Positions 1 through 7,413 of a DNA stretch of 64,000 bases are shown here, in pieces (the first letter of the stretch is position 1; every line of letters begins with the position of its first letter). Made by a program: the position numbers and the translations under genes. The stretch spans positions 124,001 to 188,000 of the forward strand of contig NZ_CP040872.1 in the NCBI RefSeq assembly GCF_006337065.1, written 5' to 3'. The stretch comes from Agromyces laixinhei (lineage in GTDB: Bacteria; Actinomycetota; Actinomycetes; Actinomycetales; Microbacteriaceae). The notes beneath the pieces are model-generated. The model was not told the origin of the DNA. It ran no database searches and was given only the letters and a program-made list of their open reading frames with translations.

Positions 1-459
1 CAATCCGGCCTCGTCGGCCGCGGCCTCGAACATCGCGACGACGGCATCGGCGGCCTCGGGTCGCAGAAGCGGCTCCCACGTGTGCGCGACCGGCACCCCG
101 ACGAGGTCGGGCTCGTAGTCCTGCGGGTCCAGCGGGCGGAGCTTGTTCACGACGACCCAGATGCTGTTCGGGTCATCGATCGAGTGCGCGGTGCGATCGA
201 AGGTGTCGACGACCGCCGGCGCAGGTACGACCCCTGGAGCCGGACGCGCGGTCGCCGTTTCGGTCGAGGCATCGGTCGAAGCGGATGCCCCTGCCCCCGT
301 CGATCCGGCCGGCGAACCACCCGCGGCGGAACCCCCCGACACCGCGCCGATCACCACGACGGCGACCGCGACGAGGGCGAGGCTCAGCGCTCCGGCGATC
401 ACGAGTCGCCGACGCTGCCGAACCTCGGCGGAGGGCTCGTGGCGCTGACTCGATGACAC
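1..459 (-). CDS. M15-family D-alanyl-D-alanine carboxypeptidase, N-terminal part (runs off left edge)
   Basis: A GTG start at 459 opens a frame that stays open to the left edge (153 codons, no stop). The protein begins with a short basic cytoplasmic segment (QRRR), one hydrophobic helix at about residues 19-42, and a Gly/Ser/Ala/Thr-rich linker. The linker leads into a segment with VVNKLRPLDPQDYEPDL and VAHTWEPLLRPEAADAV. That segment is typical of the start of VanY-type zinc D,D-carboxypeptidases, which trim the terminal D-Ala of peptidoglycan stem peptides outside the membrane. The catalytic His/Asp residues lie beyond the edge, so activity cannot be checked. It is divergent from the sugar operon that starts at 705, with about 245 bp between. 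No strong Shine-Dalgarno sequence is seen before the GTG, so the start is less certain than the family. Confidence 0.82.
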   Translation of the reverse strand, partial: MSSSQRHEPSAEVRQRRRLVIAGALSLALVAVAVVVIGAVSGGSAAGGSPAGSTGAGASASTDASTETATARPAPGVVPAPAVVDTFDRTAHSIDDPNSIWVVVNKLRPLDPQDYEPDLVGVPVAHTWEPLLRPEAADAVVAMFEAAADEAGL

Positions 460-516
460 CGTGAGAGTCTACGCCTGGCCGCATGAGGGCCGGCCGGGCA
501 TCGCGATCCGAGCCGT

Positions 517-528
517 GAGAGCGCTCTC
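517..528. promoter_or_regulatory. LacI/CebR-type operator O1
   Basis: Perfect 12-bp palindrome GAGAGCGCTCTC ending one base before the -35 hexamer. It has the same core as the second operator at 569-586 and resembles the CebR box TGGGAGCGCTCCCA of Streptomyces. The LacI-family protein encoded at 5465-6469 is the likely ligand. Confidence 0.8.
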
Positions 529-557
529 TTGACAGCGCGTTCTCCAGTGGATAACAT
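529..557 (+). promoter_or_regulatory. Sigma-70-type promoter of the beta-glucoside operon
   Basis: TTGACA at 529-534, a 17-bp spacer and TAACAT at 552-557: a near-consensus housekeeping promoter, rare in such GC-rich DNA. Expected transcription start is about 563-566. It is bracketed by the two operators, so a bound repressor would block both polymerase binding and escape. Confidence 0.8.
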
Positions 558-568
558 CATGCCTGCAG

Positions 569-586
569 CGTGAGAGCGCTCTCACG
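569..586. promoter_or_regulatory. LacI/CebR-type operator O2
   Basis: Perfect 18-bp palindrome CGTGAGAGCGCTCTCACG just downstream of the predicted transcription start. Centre-to-centre distance to O1 is 55 bp, about five helical turns, which would permit a repression loop. Confidence 0.82.
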
Positions 587-622
587 AACTCGGCCCGCGC
601 TTCTCACCGCACGTTCCGATTC

Positions 623-693
623 GCACACGCACGCACGCACATGCACGCACGCACACCCACGCACGCACGCACACCCACGCACACACGCACACA
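623..693 (+). repeat. CACGCA-rich low-complexity leader
   Basis: About 70 bp made almost only of ACGC, ACAC and CACCC steps, with no T except one ATG, lying between the operators and the ribosome binding site AAAGGAG (693-699). The transcript would be an unstructured C/A-rich leader. An upstream ATG at 570 can be read through the tract in frame with the binding-protein gene, but it lacks a Shine-Dalgarno sequence and would destroy the signal peptide. Confidence 0.75.
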
Positions 694-704
694 AAGGAGT
701 GACC

Positions 705-1979
705 GTGAAGCTCTCACGCACCAAGGCGATCGCCGCAGTAACAGGCGCCGCATCCATCGCCCTCATCGCCACCGGTTGTTCACCGTCGACCGGCTCCGAA
801 GGCGGAGGCGACGGCGGCGCGATCGAACTGACCGTCGCCACGTTCAACGACTTCGGCTACACCGACGAACTCCTGCAGGAGTACATGGACGACAACCCCG
901 ACATCACGGTCGTGCACAACAAGGCGGCGACGACGAATGAGGCCCGCGCCAACTACTTCCAGAAGCTCGGAAAGGGAGGGCTCGCCGACATCGAGGCGAT
1001 CGAGGTCGATTGGCTGCCCGAGGTCATGCAGTACTCCGATCTGCTGGCCGAGGTCCCCGCCGACCTGAGCGACCGGTGGCTCGATTGGAAGGCCGGGGCC
1101 GCGACCGACACCGACGACCGGCTGATCGGGTACGGCACCGACATCGGCCCCGAGGCCGTGTGCTACCGCTCCGACCTCTTCGCCGCAGCCGGCCTGCCCA
1201 CCGACCGCGAGTCGGTCGCGACATTGCTCGAGGGCGACTGGAACACGTACTTCGACGTCGGTGCGCAGTACTCCGCCGCGACCGGCAAGGCCTGGTTCGA
1301 CTCGGCCGCCAGCAGCTACCAGGGCATGATCAACCAGGTCGAAGCGGCCTACGAAGACCCCGACTCCGGCGAGATCATCGCGACCGACAACGCTGAGGTC
1401 GAAGACATCTACAACCAGGTGCTCGAGGCGAGCGCCACGCAATCCGCCCATCTCGGGCAGTGGAGCGACGACTGGTTCGCCGGCCTCTCGAACGGCGCCT
1501 TCGCGACCATGCTCTGCCCCGGCTGGATGCTCGGCGTCATCTCGGGCAATGCCGAGGGCGTCACCGGATGGGACGTCGCGAACGTCTTCCCGAACGGCGG
1601 CGGCAACTGGGGCGGCTCCTACCTGACCGTGCCGGCCGACGGCGAACACGTCGAGGAGGCGCAGAAGCTCGCCGACTGGCTCACCGCGCCAGAGCAGCAG
1701 ATCAAGGCGTTCGTGAACGCGGGCACCTTCCCGAGCCAGGTCGACGCGTACGAGGACGAGGCGCTGACCGGGTTCGTGAACGAGTACTTCAACGATGCAC
1801 CGGTCGGTGAGCTCTTCATCGAGCGTGCGAACGCCGTCGAGGTCTCCCCGTTCAAGGGCGAGTTCTATTTCCAGATCAACGACGCGATGCAGAAGGCCCT
1901 GACCCGTGTCGAAGACGGCACGCAAGACCAGCAGGCCTCATGGGACCAGTGGGTCTCCGAAGTCGACGCCATCGGCTGA
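705..1979 (+). CDS. Sugar ABC transporter substrate-binding lipoprotein (CebE-like)
   Basis: A 424-residue extracytoplasmic binding protein. The GTG start at 705 is chosen because AAAGGAG lies 6 nt upstream and it gives a classic lipoprotein signal: basic n-region, hydrophobic h-region and lipobox IATGC with the lipidated Cys at residue 25, followed by a Ser/Gly/Glu linker. The mature part has the family-1 solute-binding layout (TVATFNDFGY near the start, WSDDWFAGLSNGAFATM, and a C-terminal LTAPEQQIKAFVNAGTFPS segment). It is first in an operon with two permeases and a GH1 beta-glucosidase, under a CebR-type promoter, so cellobiose or another beta-glucoside is the inferred ligand. No ATPase is encoded, so a shared MsiK-type ATPase elsewhere is expected. 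Confidence 0.9.
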   Translation: MKLSRTKAIAAVTGAASIALIATGCSPSTGSEGGGDGGAIELTVATFNDFGYTDELLQEYMDDNPDITVVHNKAATTNEARANYFQKLGKGGLADIEAIEVDWLPEVMQYSDLLAEVPADLSDRWLDWKAGAATDTDDRLIGYGTDIGPEAVCYRSDLFAAAGLPTDRESVATLLEGDWNTYFDVGAQYSAATGKAWFDSAASSYQGMINQVEAAYEDPDSGEIIATDNAEVEDIYNQVLEASATQSAHLGQWSDDWFAGLSNGAFATMLCPGWMLGVISGNAEGVTGWDVANVFPNGGGNWGGSYLTVPADGEHVEEAQKLADWLTAPEQQIKAFVNAGTFPSQVDAYEDEALTGFVNEYFNDAPVGELFIERANAVEVSPFKGEFYFQINDAMQKALTRVEDGTQDQQASWDQWVSEVDAIG

Positions 1980-1995
1980 TCTCAGGAGCCTCTCG

Positions 1996-2027
1996 GGCGT
2001 GTCGCGTCGCCAGCGGCGCGACACGCC
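1996..2027 (+). promoter_or_regulatory. Intercistronic stem-loop after the binding-protein gene
   Basis: Perfect 11-bp stem (GGCGTGTCGCG / CGCGACACGCC) with a 10-nt loop, 17 nt after the stop codon and with no T-run. Such hairpins after the first gene of importer operons commonly protect the binding-protein mRNA or attenuate downstream genes. That role is inferred here. Confidence 0.65.
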
Positions 2028-2076
2028 GAGCGGAGAGACGTCCGTTCCTGAATACCGCACGCGTACGGAGGACCCC

Positions 2077-3078
2077 ATGACCGCCACCGAGACGGATGCC
2101 CCGATCCGCACCGGCACGCCCGGCCCGGGCCGGGCCGGCCCCCCGCCCCGAGGCATCCGGCGCATCGCCTTCTCGCACCGCCTCAGCCGGTGGGATCTGA
2201 AGCTGTCGCCCTACCTCTACATCTCGCCGTTCTTCATCCTCTTCATCGTGACCGGGCTCTTCCCGATCGCGTACACCGCCGTGATCTCCTTCATGGACTG
2301 GGATCTCGTGCGCGGCACCGGCACCTTCATCGGGTTCGACCAGTACGCCTACGTGCTCGGGCAACCGAAGTTCTGGGTCGCCCTGCGCAACACCTTCAGC
2401 ATCTTCCTGCTCTCGAGCGTGCCGCAGCTCGTGCTCGCGATCTTCATCGCCGCGATGCTCGACCAGAACATCCGCGCGAAGACGTTCTGGCGCATGGGCG
2501 TGCTCGTGCCCTACGTCATGGCGCCGGTCGCCGTGGCCCTCATCTTCAGCAACATGTTCGGCGACCAGTACGGTCTCGTGAACTCCGTGCTGAACGATCT
2601 CGGCTTCGCCTCCGTGCCGTGGCACAGCGACGCCTTCGCGAGCCACATCGCGATCGCGACGATGGTGAACTTCCGCTGGACCGGGTACAACACGCTGATC
2701 CTCCTCGCCGCGATGCAGGCGATCCCGCGCGACTACTACGAGGCCGCCGCCATCGACGGAGCCGGCCGGCTTCGCCAGTTCTTCGCCATCACGGTGCCGA
2801 GCCTCCGGCCGACCCTCATCTTCGTGATCATCACCTCGACGATCGGCGGCCTCCAGATCTTCGACGAGCCGCGCATGTACGACCAGTTCGGCACCGGCGG
2901 CGCCGATTCGCAGTGGCTGACGATCACCCTGTACCTCTACGACATCGGCTGGGGGCAGTGGAACTTCGGCCGCGCAGCTGCGCTCGCCTGGATCCTCTTC
3001 CTGATCATCCTCGCGATCGGCGTCATCAACTTGCTCGTCACCCGAAGACTCGTGCGCAACGAAGGGAGCAACAGATGA
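2077..3078 (+). CDS. Sugar ABC transporter permease, MalF/CebF type
   Basis: A 333-residue inner-membrane permease. The ATG at 2077 follows GGAGGA with good spacing. An Ala/Pro/Gly-rich cytosolic N-terminus of about 40 residues precedes six predicted membrane helices (first: LYISPFFILFIVTGLFPIAY). The conserved cytosolic EAA loop is present as YYEAAAIDGAGRLRQFFAIT and would contact the ATPase. The gene overlaps the next permease by ATGA, so the two halves are translationally coupled. Family and membrane topology are clear; substrate specificity comes only from the operon. Confidence 0.93.
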   Translation: MTATETDAPIRTGTPGPGRAGPPPRGIRRIAFSHRLSRWDLKLSPYLYISPFFILFIVTGLFPIAYTAVISFMDWDLVRGTGTFIGFDQYAYVLGQPKFWVALRNTFSIFLLSSVPQLVLAIFIAAMLDQNIRAKTFWRMGVLVPYVMAPVAVALIFSNMFGDQYGLVNSVLNDLGFASVPWHSDAFASHIAIATMVNFRWTGYNTLILLAAMQAIPRDYYEAAAIDGAGRLRQFFAITVPSLRPTLIFVIITSTIGGLQIFDEPRMYDQFGTGGADSQWLTITLYLYDIGWGQWNFGRAAALAWILFLIILAIGVINLLVTRRLVRNEGSNR

Positions 3079-3896
3079 AGCGCCCCGGATGGTTCGTGTA
3101 CGCGAGCCTCGCGGTCGTGCTCGGCGCCGCGCTGTTCCCCTTCTACTGGTCGATGCTCATCGGCTCCGGAGACGCGTCGACCATCCGCGACCCGAACATG
3201 TCGTGGTGGCCCGGCGGCAACTTCCTGGCGAACGCGGCATCCGTCATCAATGACCCGGCCGTGAACTTCTGGCGCGCGCTCTGGAATTCCGTCTACAGCT
3301 CGGCGCTCATCGCGGCATCCGTCGTCTTCTTCTCGACGCTCGCCGGCTGGGCGTTCGCGAAGCTGCGGTTCCGCGGCTCGAAGTGGCTGCTCGTGTTCGT
3401 GGTCGCGACCATGGCGGTGCCCACGCAGCTCGGCGTCGTGCCGCTCTACATCCTCTTCGCCGAACTCGGCTGGACGGGCAACATCGGTGCGATCATCATT
3501 CCCGCGCTCACGAGCGCATTCGGGGTGTTCTGGATGACCCAGTACCTGCAGCAGGCCGTTCCCGACGAGCTCATCGAGGCCGCGCGCGTCGACGGTGCGT
3601 CCTCGTTCCGCACGTTCCTCACGGTCGCGCTCCCGGCCGCGCGGCCCGCCGCCGCGATGCTCGGGCTCTTCACCTTCGTGTCGGCGTGGAACAACTTCTT
3701 CTGGCCGTTCATCGTGCTGGACCGGGGTGACCCGACCCTGCCCGTCGCGCTCTCGCTCCTGCAGTCGAACTACTTCGTCGATTACTCGATCGTGCTCGCC
3801 GGCGTGCTGCTGTCGACGATCCCCCTGCTCATCCTGTTCGCCTTCGCGGGCAAGCAGCTCGTGAGCGGCATCATGGCGGGAGCCGTGAAGGGATGA
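3075..3896 (+). CDS. Carbohydrate ABC transporter permease, MalG/CebG type
   Basis: A 273-residue partner permease starting at the ATG that overlaps the previous stop. The first helix begins at about residue 6 (VYASLAVVLGAALFPFYWS), with the usual large periplasmic loop after it. The EAA motif is DELIEAARVDGASSFRTFLT. Its end overlaps the start of the GH1 gene by ATGA (3893-3896). Together with the preceding permease it would form the heterodimeric channel for the lipoprotein at 705. Confidence 0.93.
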   Translation: MKRPGWFVYASLAVVLGAALFPFYWSMLIGSGDASTIRDPNMSWWPGGNFLANAASVINDPAVNFWRALWNSVYSSALIAASVVFFSTLAGWAFAKLRFRGSKWLLVFVVATMAVPTQLGVVPLYILFAELGWTGNIGAIIIPALTSAFGVFWMTQYLQQAVPDELIEAARVDGASSFRTFLTVALPAARPAAAMLGLFTFVSAWNNFFWPFIVLDRGDPTLPVALSLLQSNYFVDYSIVLAGVLLSTIPLLILFAFAGKQLVSGIMAGAVKG

Positions 3897-5371
3897 CCAT
3901 CGACCTGCGAAAGGACCTCACCACCGTGGCCGATGTCACTCCCCGACCGTTCCCGACCGACTTCCTGTTCGGCGCCGCGACCGCCGCCTTCCAGATCGAG
4001 GGCGCCGCCTTCGACGACGGCCGCACCGCCTCGATCTGGGACGCGTTCTGCCGCGTTCCCGGTGCGGTCGTCAACGGCGACGATGGGGATGTCGCGTGCG
4101 ACCACTACCACCGCATGCCCCAGGATGTCGCGCTCATGCGTGAGCTGGGCCTGTCGAGCTACCGCTTCTCGAGTTCGTGGTCGCGGGTGCAACCCGACGG
4201 CGGCCCGGTGAATGCGAAGGGGCTCGACTTCTACTCCCGCCTCGTCGAGGAGTTGCTCGGCGCCGGCATCAAGCCCTGGCTCACGCTGTACCACTGGGAT
4301 CTGCCGCAGACCCTCGAAGAAGCGGGCGGATGGGCGAACCGCGACACGGCGTTCCGCTTCCGCGACTATGCGCTCGCGATGCACGACGCGCTCGGCGACC
4401 GGCTCGACGTCTGGACGACGCTCAACGAGCCGTGGTGCTCGTCGTTCCTGAGCTACACCGCCGGGGCGCACGCGCCCGGGCGCCAGGACGTCGCGGCGGG
4501 ACTCGCCGCGGGCCACCACCTGCTGCTCGCGCACGGGCTCGCGGTGCAGGCGTTGCGGGAGCGCGACGACGACCTCGAACTCGGCATCACGCTGAACCTC
4601 ACCGTCGCCGAGCCGGTCGACCCGACGAACCCGGGCGATGTCGACGCTGCGCGTCGCATCGACGGCCAGTTCAACCGCTTCTTCCTCGATCCGATCTTCC
4701 GCGGCGAGTACGCCGACGACCTGCTCGCCGACGTCGGCCACCTCGGTCTCGACGCGGTCGTGCAGCCCGGCGACCTCGACGTGATCTCGGCCCCGATCGA
4801 CACGCTCGGCGTGAACTACTACCACGGCGAGTACGTGAGTGAGCGGCCGGCGGAGCACCCCCTGCTCGTGCAGGCGCCGACCGATCGAGCCATCCGCTCG
4901 CCGTTCCCCGCCGCCGACGGCGTTTTCAACCACCCGCGCGGCCTTCCGCTCACCGCGATGGAATGGGAGGTGCAGCCCGATGGACTGCGCGATCTCCTCG
5001 TTCGGGTGCACGAGGACTACGCGGCATCCGCCGGTGTGCGCCTCTTCGTCACCGAGAACGGCGCCGCCTACGACGATGCACCGACGACCGACGCGTCGGG
5101 CGAGATGCGCGTGCACGATGCCGAGCGCACGGAGTTCCTCGAGGCCCACCTCGGCGCGATCCTCGACGCGATCGACGAAGGCGTGCCCGTGCACGGCTAC
5201 TTCTACTGGTCGCTCATGGACAACTTCGAGTGGGCGTGGGGGTACGACAAGCGCTTCGGCCTGGTGCGCGTCGACTACGACACGCAGGTGCGAACCGTGA
5301 AGGACAGCGGGCTCGCCTACGCCGCGATCATTCGCGATCGGGCATTGGCCGGCCCCGGAACCGTGCGCTGA
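3893..5371 (+). CDS. GH1 beta-glucosidase
   Basis: A 492-residue cytosolic glycoside hydrolase family 1 enzyme with no signal peptide, so it would split beta-glucosides after import. The acid/base motif TLNEP carries Glu179, the nucleophile motif TENG carries Glu388, and the N-terminal FLFGAATAAFQIEGA and the WSLMDNFEWAWGY region near the C-terminus line the glycone site. Length is normal for the family. It is translationally coupled to the permease. The gene order binding protein, two permeases, beta-glucosidase, LacI regulator matches the cebEFG-bglC-cebR locus of streptomycetes, which supports cellobiose-type substrates. Confidence 0.95.
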   Translation: MTIDLRKDLTTVADVTPRPFPTDFLFGAATAAFQIEGAAFDDGRTASIWDAFCRVPGAVVNGDDGDVACDHYHRMPQDVALMRELGLSSYRFSSSWSRVQPDGGPVNAKGLDFYSRLVEELLGAGIKPWLTLYHWDLPQTLEEAGGWANRDTAFRFRDYALAMHDALGDRLDVWTTLNEPWCSSFLSYTAGAHAPGRQDVAAGLAAGHHLLLAHGLAVQALRERDDDLELGITLNLTVAEPVDPTNPGDVDAARRIDGQFNRFFLDPIFRGEYADDLLADVGHLGLDAVVQPGDLDVISAPIDTLGVNYYHGEYVSERPAEHPLLVQAPTDRAIRSPFPAADGVFNHPRGLPLTAMEWEVQPDGLRDLLVRVHEDYAASAGVRLFVTENGAAYDDAPTTDASGEMRVHDAERTEFLEAHLGAILDAIDEGVPVHGYFYWSLMDNFEWAWGYDKRFGLVRVDYDTQVRTVKDSGLAYAAIIRDRALAGPGTVR

Positions 5372-5390
5372 ACCGTGCGCTGAACCGTGC
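5359..5390 (+). repeat. 12-bp tandem duplication across the GH1 stop codon
   Basis: The unit AACCGTGCGCTG occurs twice and then partially a third time, so the stop codon TGA (5369-5371) is repeated at 5381-5383. No coding effect. Confidence 0.8.
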
Positions 5391-5464
5391 CTGCTGTGGC
5401 GGCTCCGGCGGCACGAGTGCGGGCTGCACGGAAATAGAATGACGTCAGACAAGGGGGTGATCGA

Positions 5465-6469
5465 ATGCGGTCTGCGGCACCGACGCTCGAAGCGGTCGCC
5501 CGAGAGGCGGATGTCTCGCGCGCGACCGTGAGCCGGGTCGTCAACGGATCCCTGAAGGTGAGCCCCGAGGTGGTCACTGCCGTGAACGCGGCGATCGCCA
5601 AGCTCAACTACGTGCCCAACCGCGCCGCTCGGTCGCTGGCGAGCCGCACGGCGGGGGCGATCGCGCTGATCGTGCCCGAAGACGTGACCCGCTTCTTCGG
5701 CGATCCCTACTTCGCCGCGATCGTGCAGGGCATCACGCGGCGTCTCGACGAGAGCGACTATCTGCTGAACCTCCTCGTCGCCTCGACCGACCCGGGCCAC
5801 AAGACCATGCGATACCTCCGGTCGGGCATCGTCGACGGCGCGCTCGTCGTCTCGCACCACGAGGGCGACGAACTGCAGCACGACGCTGGGAAGACCGTGC
5901 CCCTCGTCTTCGGCGGTCGCCCGTCGTCGGAGTTCGATGAGCACCCCTTCGTCGACGTCGACAACGTCGAGGGCGGCAGGCTCGGCACAGCCCATCTCGT
6001 CGAGATCGGTCGCCGCCGCATCGGCACGATCACCGGCTCGCTCGACATGCCCGCCGGCATCGACCGGCTCACCGGGTTCCGGCTCGCGATGGAGGCCGCC
6101 GAGCTGCCTGCGGACGCGGAGGAGTCCGCCGACTTCACGGTCGCCGGGGCGATCGCGGCGACTCGGCGCCTGCTCGACCGGGTGCCCGATCTCGACGGCC
6201 TCTTCGTGGCGAGCGACCTCATGGCGACCGGCGCCCTCGCCGTGCTGCGCGAGCGCGGCCGCGCGGTGCCGGGCGATGTCGCCGTCGTCGGCTTCGACGA
6301 CAGCCCTGCGGCGACCTCAGCGGCGATCCCGCTGACGACCGTGCATCAGCCGTCGGAGCAGATGGGCTTCGAGATGGCCGACCTGCTGCTGCGCCACCTG
6401 GCCGGCGACACCGACGTGCCACGCCGCAACATCATGCCGACCCGGCTCGTGCGGCGCGCCTCGGCGTAG
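5465..6469 (+). CDS. LacI-family transcriptional regulator (CebR-like)
   Basis: A 334-residue repressor. The N-terminal helix-turn-helix (TLEAVAREADVSRATVSRVV) and hinge (VPNRAARSLASRTAG) are intact. The periplasmic-binding-fold effector domain begins with AIALIVPED and keeps DGLFVASDLMATGALAVL and VAVVGFDDSPAA. The ATG at 5465 follows AAGGGGGTG. It is the last gene of the beta-glucoside cluster, 93 bp after the GH1 stop. The two palindromes around the 529-557 promoter are the obvious targets; release by cellobiose or a related beta-glucoside is inferred from CebR. Confidence 0.93.
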   Translation: MRSAAPTLEAVAREADVSRATVSRVVNGSLKVSPEVVTAVNAAIAKLNYVPNRAARSLASRTAGAIALIVPEDVTRFFGDPYFAAIVQGITRRLDESDYLLNLLVASTDPGHKTMRYLRSGIVDGALVVSHHEGDELQHDAGKTVPLVFGGRPSSEFDEHPFVDVDNVEGGRLGTAHLVEIGRRRIGTITGSLDMPAGIDRLTGFRLAMEAAELPADAEESADFTVAGAIAATRRLLDRVPDLDGLFVASDLMATGALAVLRERGRAVPGDVAVVGFDDSPAATSAAIPLTTVHQPSEQMGFEMADLLLRHLAGDTDVPRRNIMPTRLVRRASA

Positions 6470-6495
6470 GCGCGCGCCGCGCCGCGGCGCGCGCC
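6469..6495 (+). terminator. GC-rich hairpin after the LacI gene
   Basis: Perfect 12-bp stem GGCGCGCGCCGC / GCGGCGCGCGCC with a 3-nt loop starting at the last base of the stop codon. No T-run follows, so termination efficiency is uncertain. Confidence 0.55.
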
Positions 6496-6505
6496 GCCGC
6501 CGCTC

Positions 6506-6576
6506 CGCGTCGGAGGACGTTTGTCGCGTCGGAGGACGCCGAGCCGTTGCCTCCGACGAGTTCCACGTCCTCCGAG
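6506..6576. repeat. GTCGGAGG repeat element, copy 1
   Basis: A 71-bp element with two direct GTCGGAGG boxes followed by two inverted CCTCCGA(C) boxes, so it can fold into nested hairpins. It matches copy 2 (7119-7189) base for base except at about eight positions, in the same orientation. A diverged relative lies at 16365-16499. Confidence 0.8.
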
Positions 6577-6663
6577 GCGTTTCGCGCGCGGGCGACTCGA
6601 TGACCGGCGCCGAGGACGGGATGATTCACCGCCCTCGGCGCCGACTTTCCCAGAAGATGCGCG

Positions 6664-6990
6664 CTACCCCCCGGCCGGCATCTTCGGGTCTGCACCGGGG
6701 TGCCGCAGCATCCCGGAATCCTGGTCGGTATCGGCCGGCGCCAGTGCCTGTTCTGAGGCCAGGTGTGCCAGACGCCGGTGCGGTTCAGGGCCGTTGGCGC
6801 GTCGATGCACCAGCCAACTCATGGTGTCGGGTTCATCGAGCAGGCCGTACGGCACGTCCGTGCGCGGGGGCGCGGTCGCTTCCTGAACGGGGCCGGCAAC
6901 CCGCCGCCGGAACGTGGTCGCGCGTTCGCCCGCACGTGAGGAGGCGCGGGCTCGTGCTGGTTTCGGCGGCGAAAGCGTCGTGCTCTTCAT
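6664..6990 (-). CDS. Small hypothetical protein
   Basis: A 108-residue reading frame. The ATG at 6990 follows GGGAGGGG with 6-nt spacing, a strong ribosome binding site. The protein has a basic, Arg/Ala-rich first third and a more ordinary middle (PYGLLDEPDTMSWLVHRR) and ends LAHLASEQALAPADT then PGADPKMPAGG. I recognise no family, membrane helix or signal peptide. It lies alone between the two copies of the 71-bp repeat, antisense to its neighbours. The good ribosome binding site and the amino-acid composition of the middle part are the only evidence that it is real. Confidence 0.5.
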   Translation of the reverse strand: MKSTTLSPPKPARARASSRAGERATTFRRRVAGPVQEATAPPRTDVPYGLLDEPDTMSWLVHRRANGPEPHRRLAHLASEQALAPADTDQDSGMLRHPGADPKMPAGG

Positions 6991-7413
6991 GTCGCCCCTC
7001 CCACATCACGTGGAACTCGACTGAGTTCCATCGATGCGCACTCCGAGGGCTAGAGAGAACGATCACCTGTGTTTCGAGCGTATGCGCGCACCCCCTGTCT
7101 CAGCAAGGGGTACCTGCCCGCGTCGGAGGACGATTGTCACGTCGGAGGACGCGGAGCCGTTGCCTCCGACGGGATGCGCGTCCTCCGACCTGTTCGGTGG
7201 ATGCGCGTTCGGTGCCAGCGCGCGCGGGGTGGGTTTCGCGGGCGCGGTCGAAAGTTTCGCCGACTGGCTTTCAACTTCTGCCCGACGTATGCTGTGCTTC
7301 AGTAATCCACTGAGCGGTTTTGCCACTTTCGTCGACACATCACGACGAGACGACGCGAACCTCGCCCGCGAGGAGCACGCCACCGCCCTGTCACCGTCGA
7401 CGGAGGAGCAGCA
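6991..7413. other. Intergenic region before the ebo-type cluster
   Basis: No convincing gene. It holds the upstream region of the small minus-strand gene, the second 71-bp repeat (7119-7189) and, at about 7260-7410, a less GC-rich stretch that must contain the promoter of the 7414-16371 operon. No clear -35/-10 pair stands out there. GGAGGAG at 7401-7407 is the ribosome binding site of the first cluster gene. Confidence 0.5.
7119..7189. repeat. GTCGGAGG repeat element, copy 2
   Basis: Same 71-bp architecture and orientation as 6506-6576: two GTCGGAGG boxes 20 bp apart, then CCTCCGAC boxes, with the shared central GAGCCGTTG. The two copies flank the small gene at 6664-6990. Confidence 0.8.

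Noticed and set aside
173-484. Minus-strand open frame of 103 codons at the left edge
   Set aside because: Arg-rich shadow frame; the M15 carboxypeptidase frame starting at GTG 459 has clear family sequence across the same bases.
780-1925. Long minus-strand open frame (381 codons) across the binding-protein gene
   Set aside because: Shadow caused by high GC; no ribosome binding site and antisense to an unmistakable lipoprotein gene.
3782-5995. 737-codon minus-strand open frame over the GH1 and LacI genes
   Set aside because: Spans two well-identified plus-strand genes and their boundary; composition typical of antisense frames.
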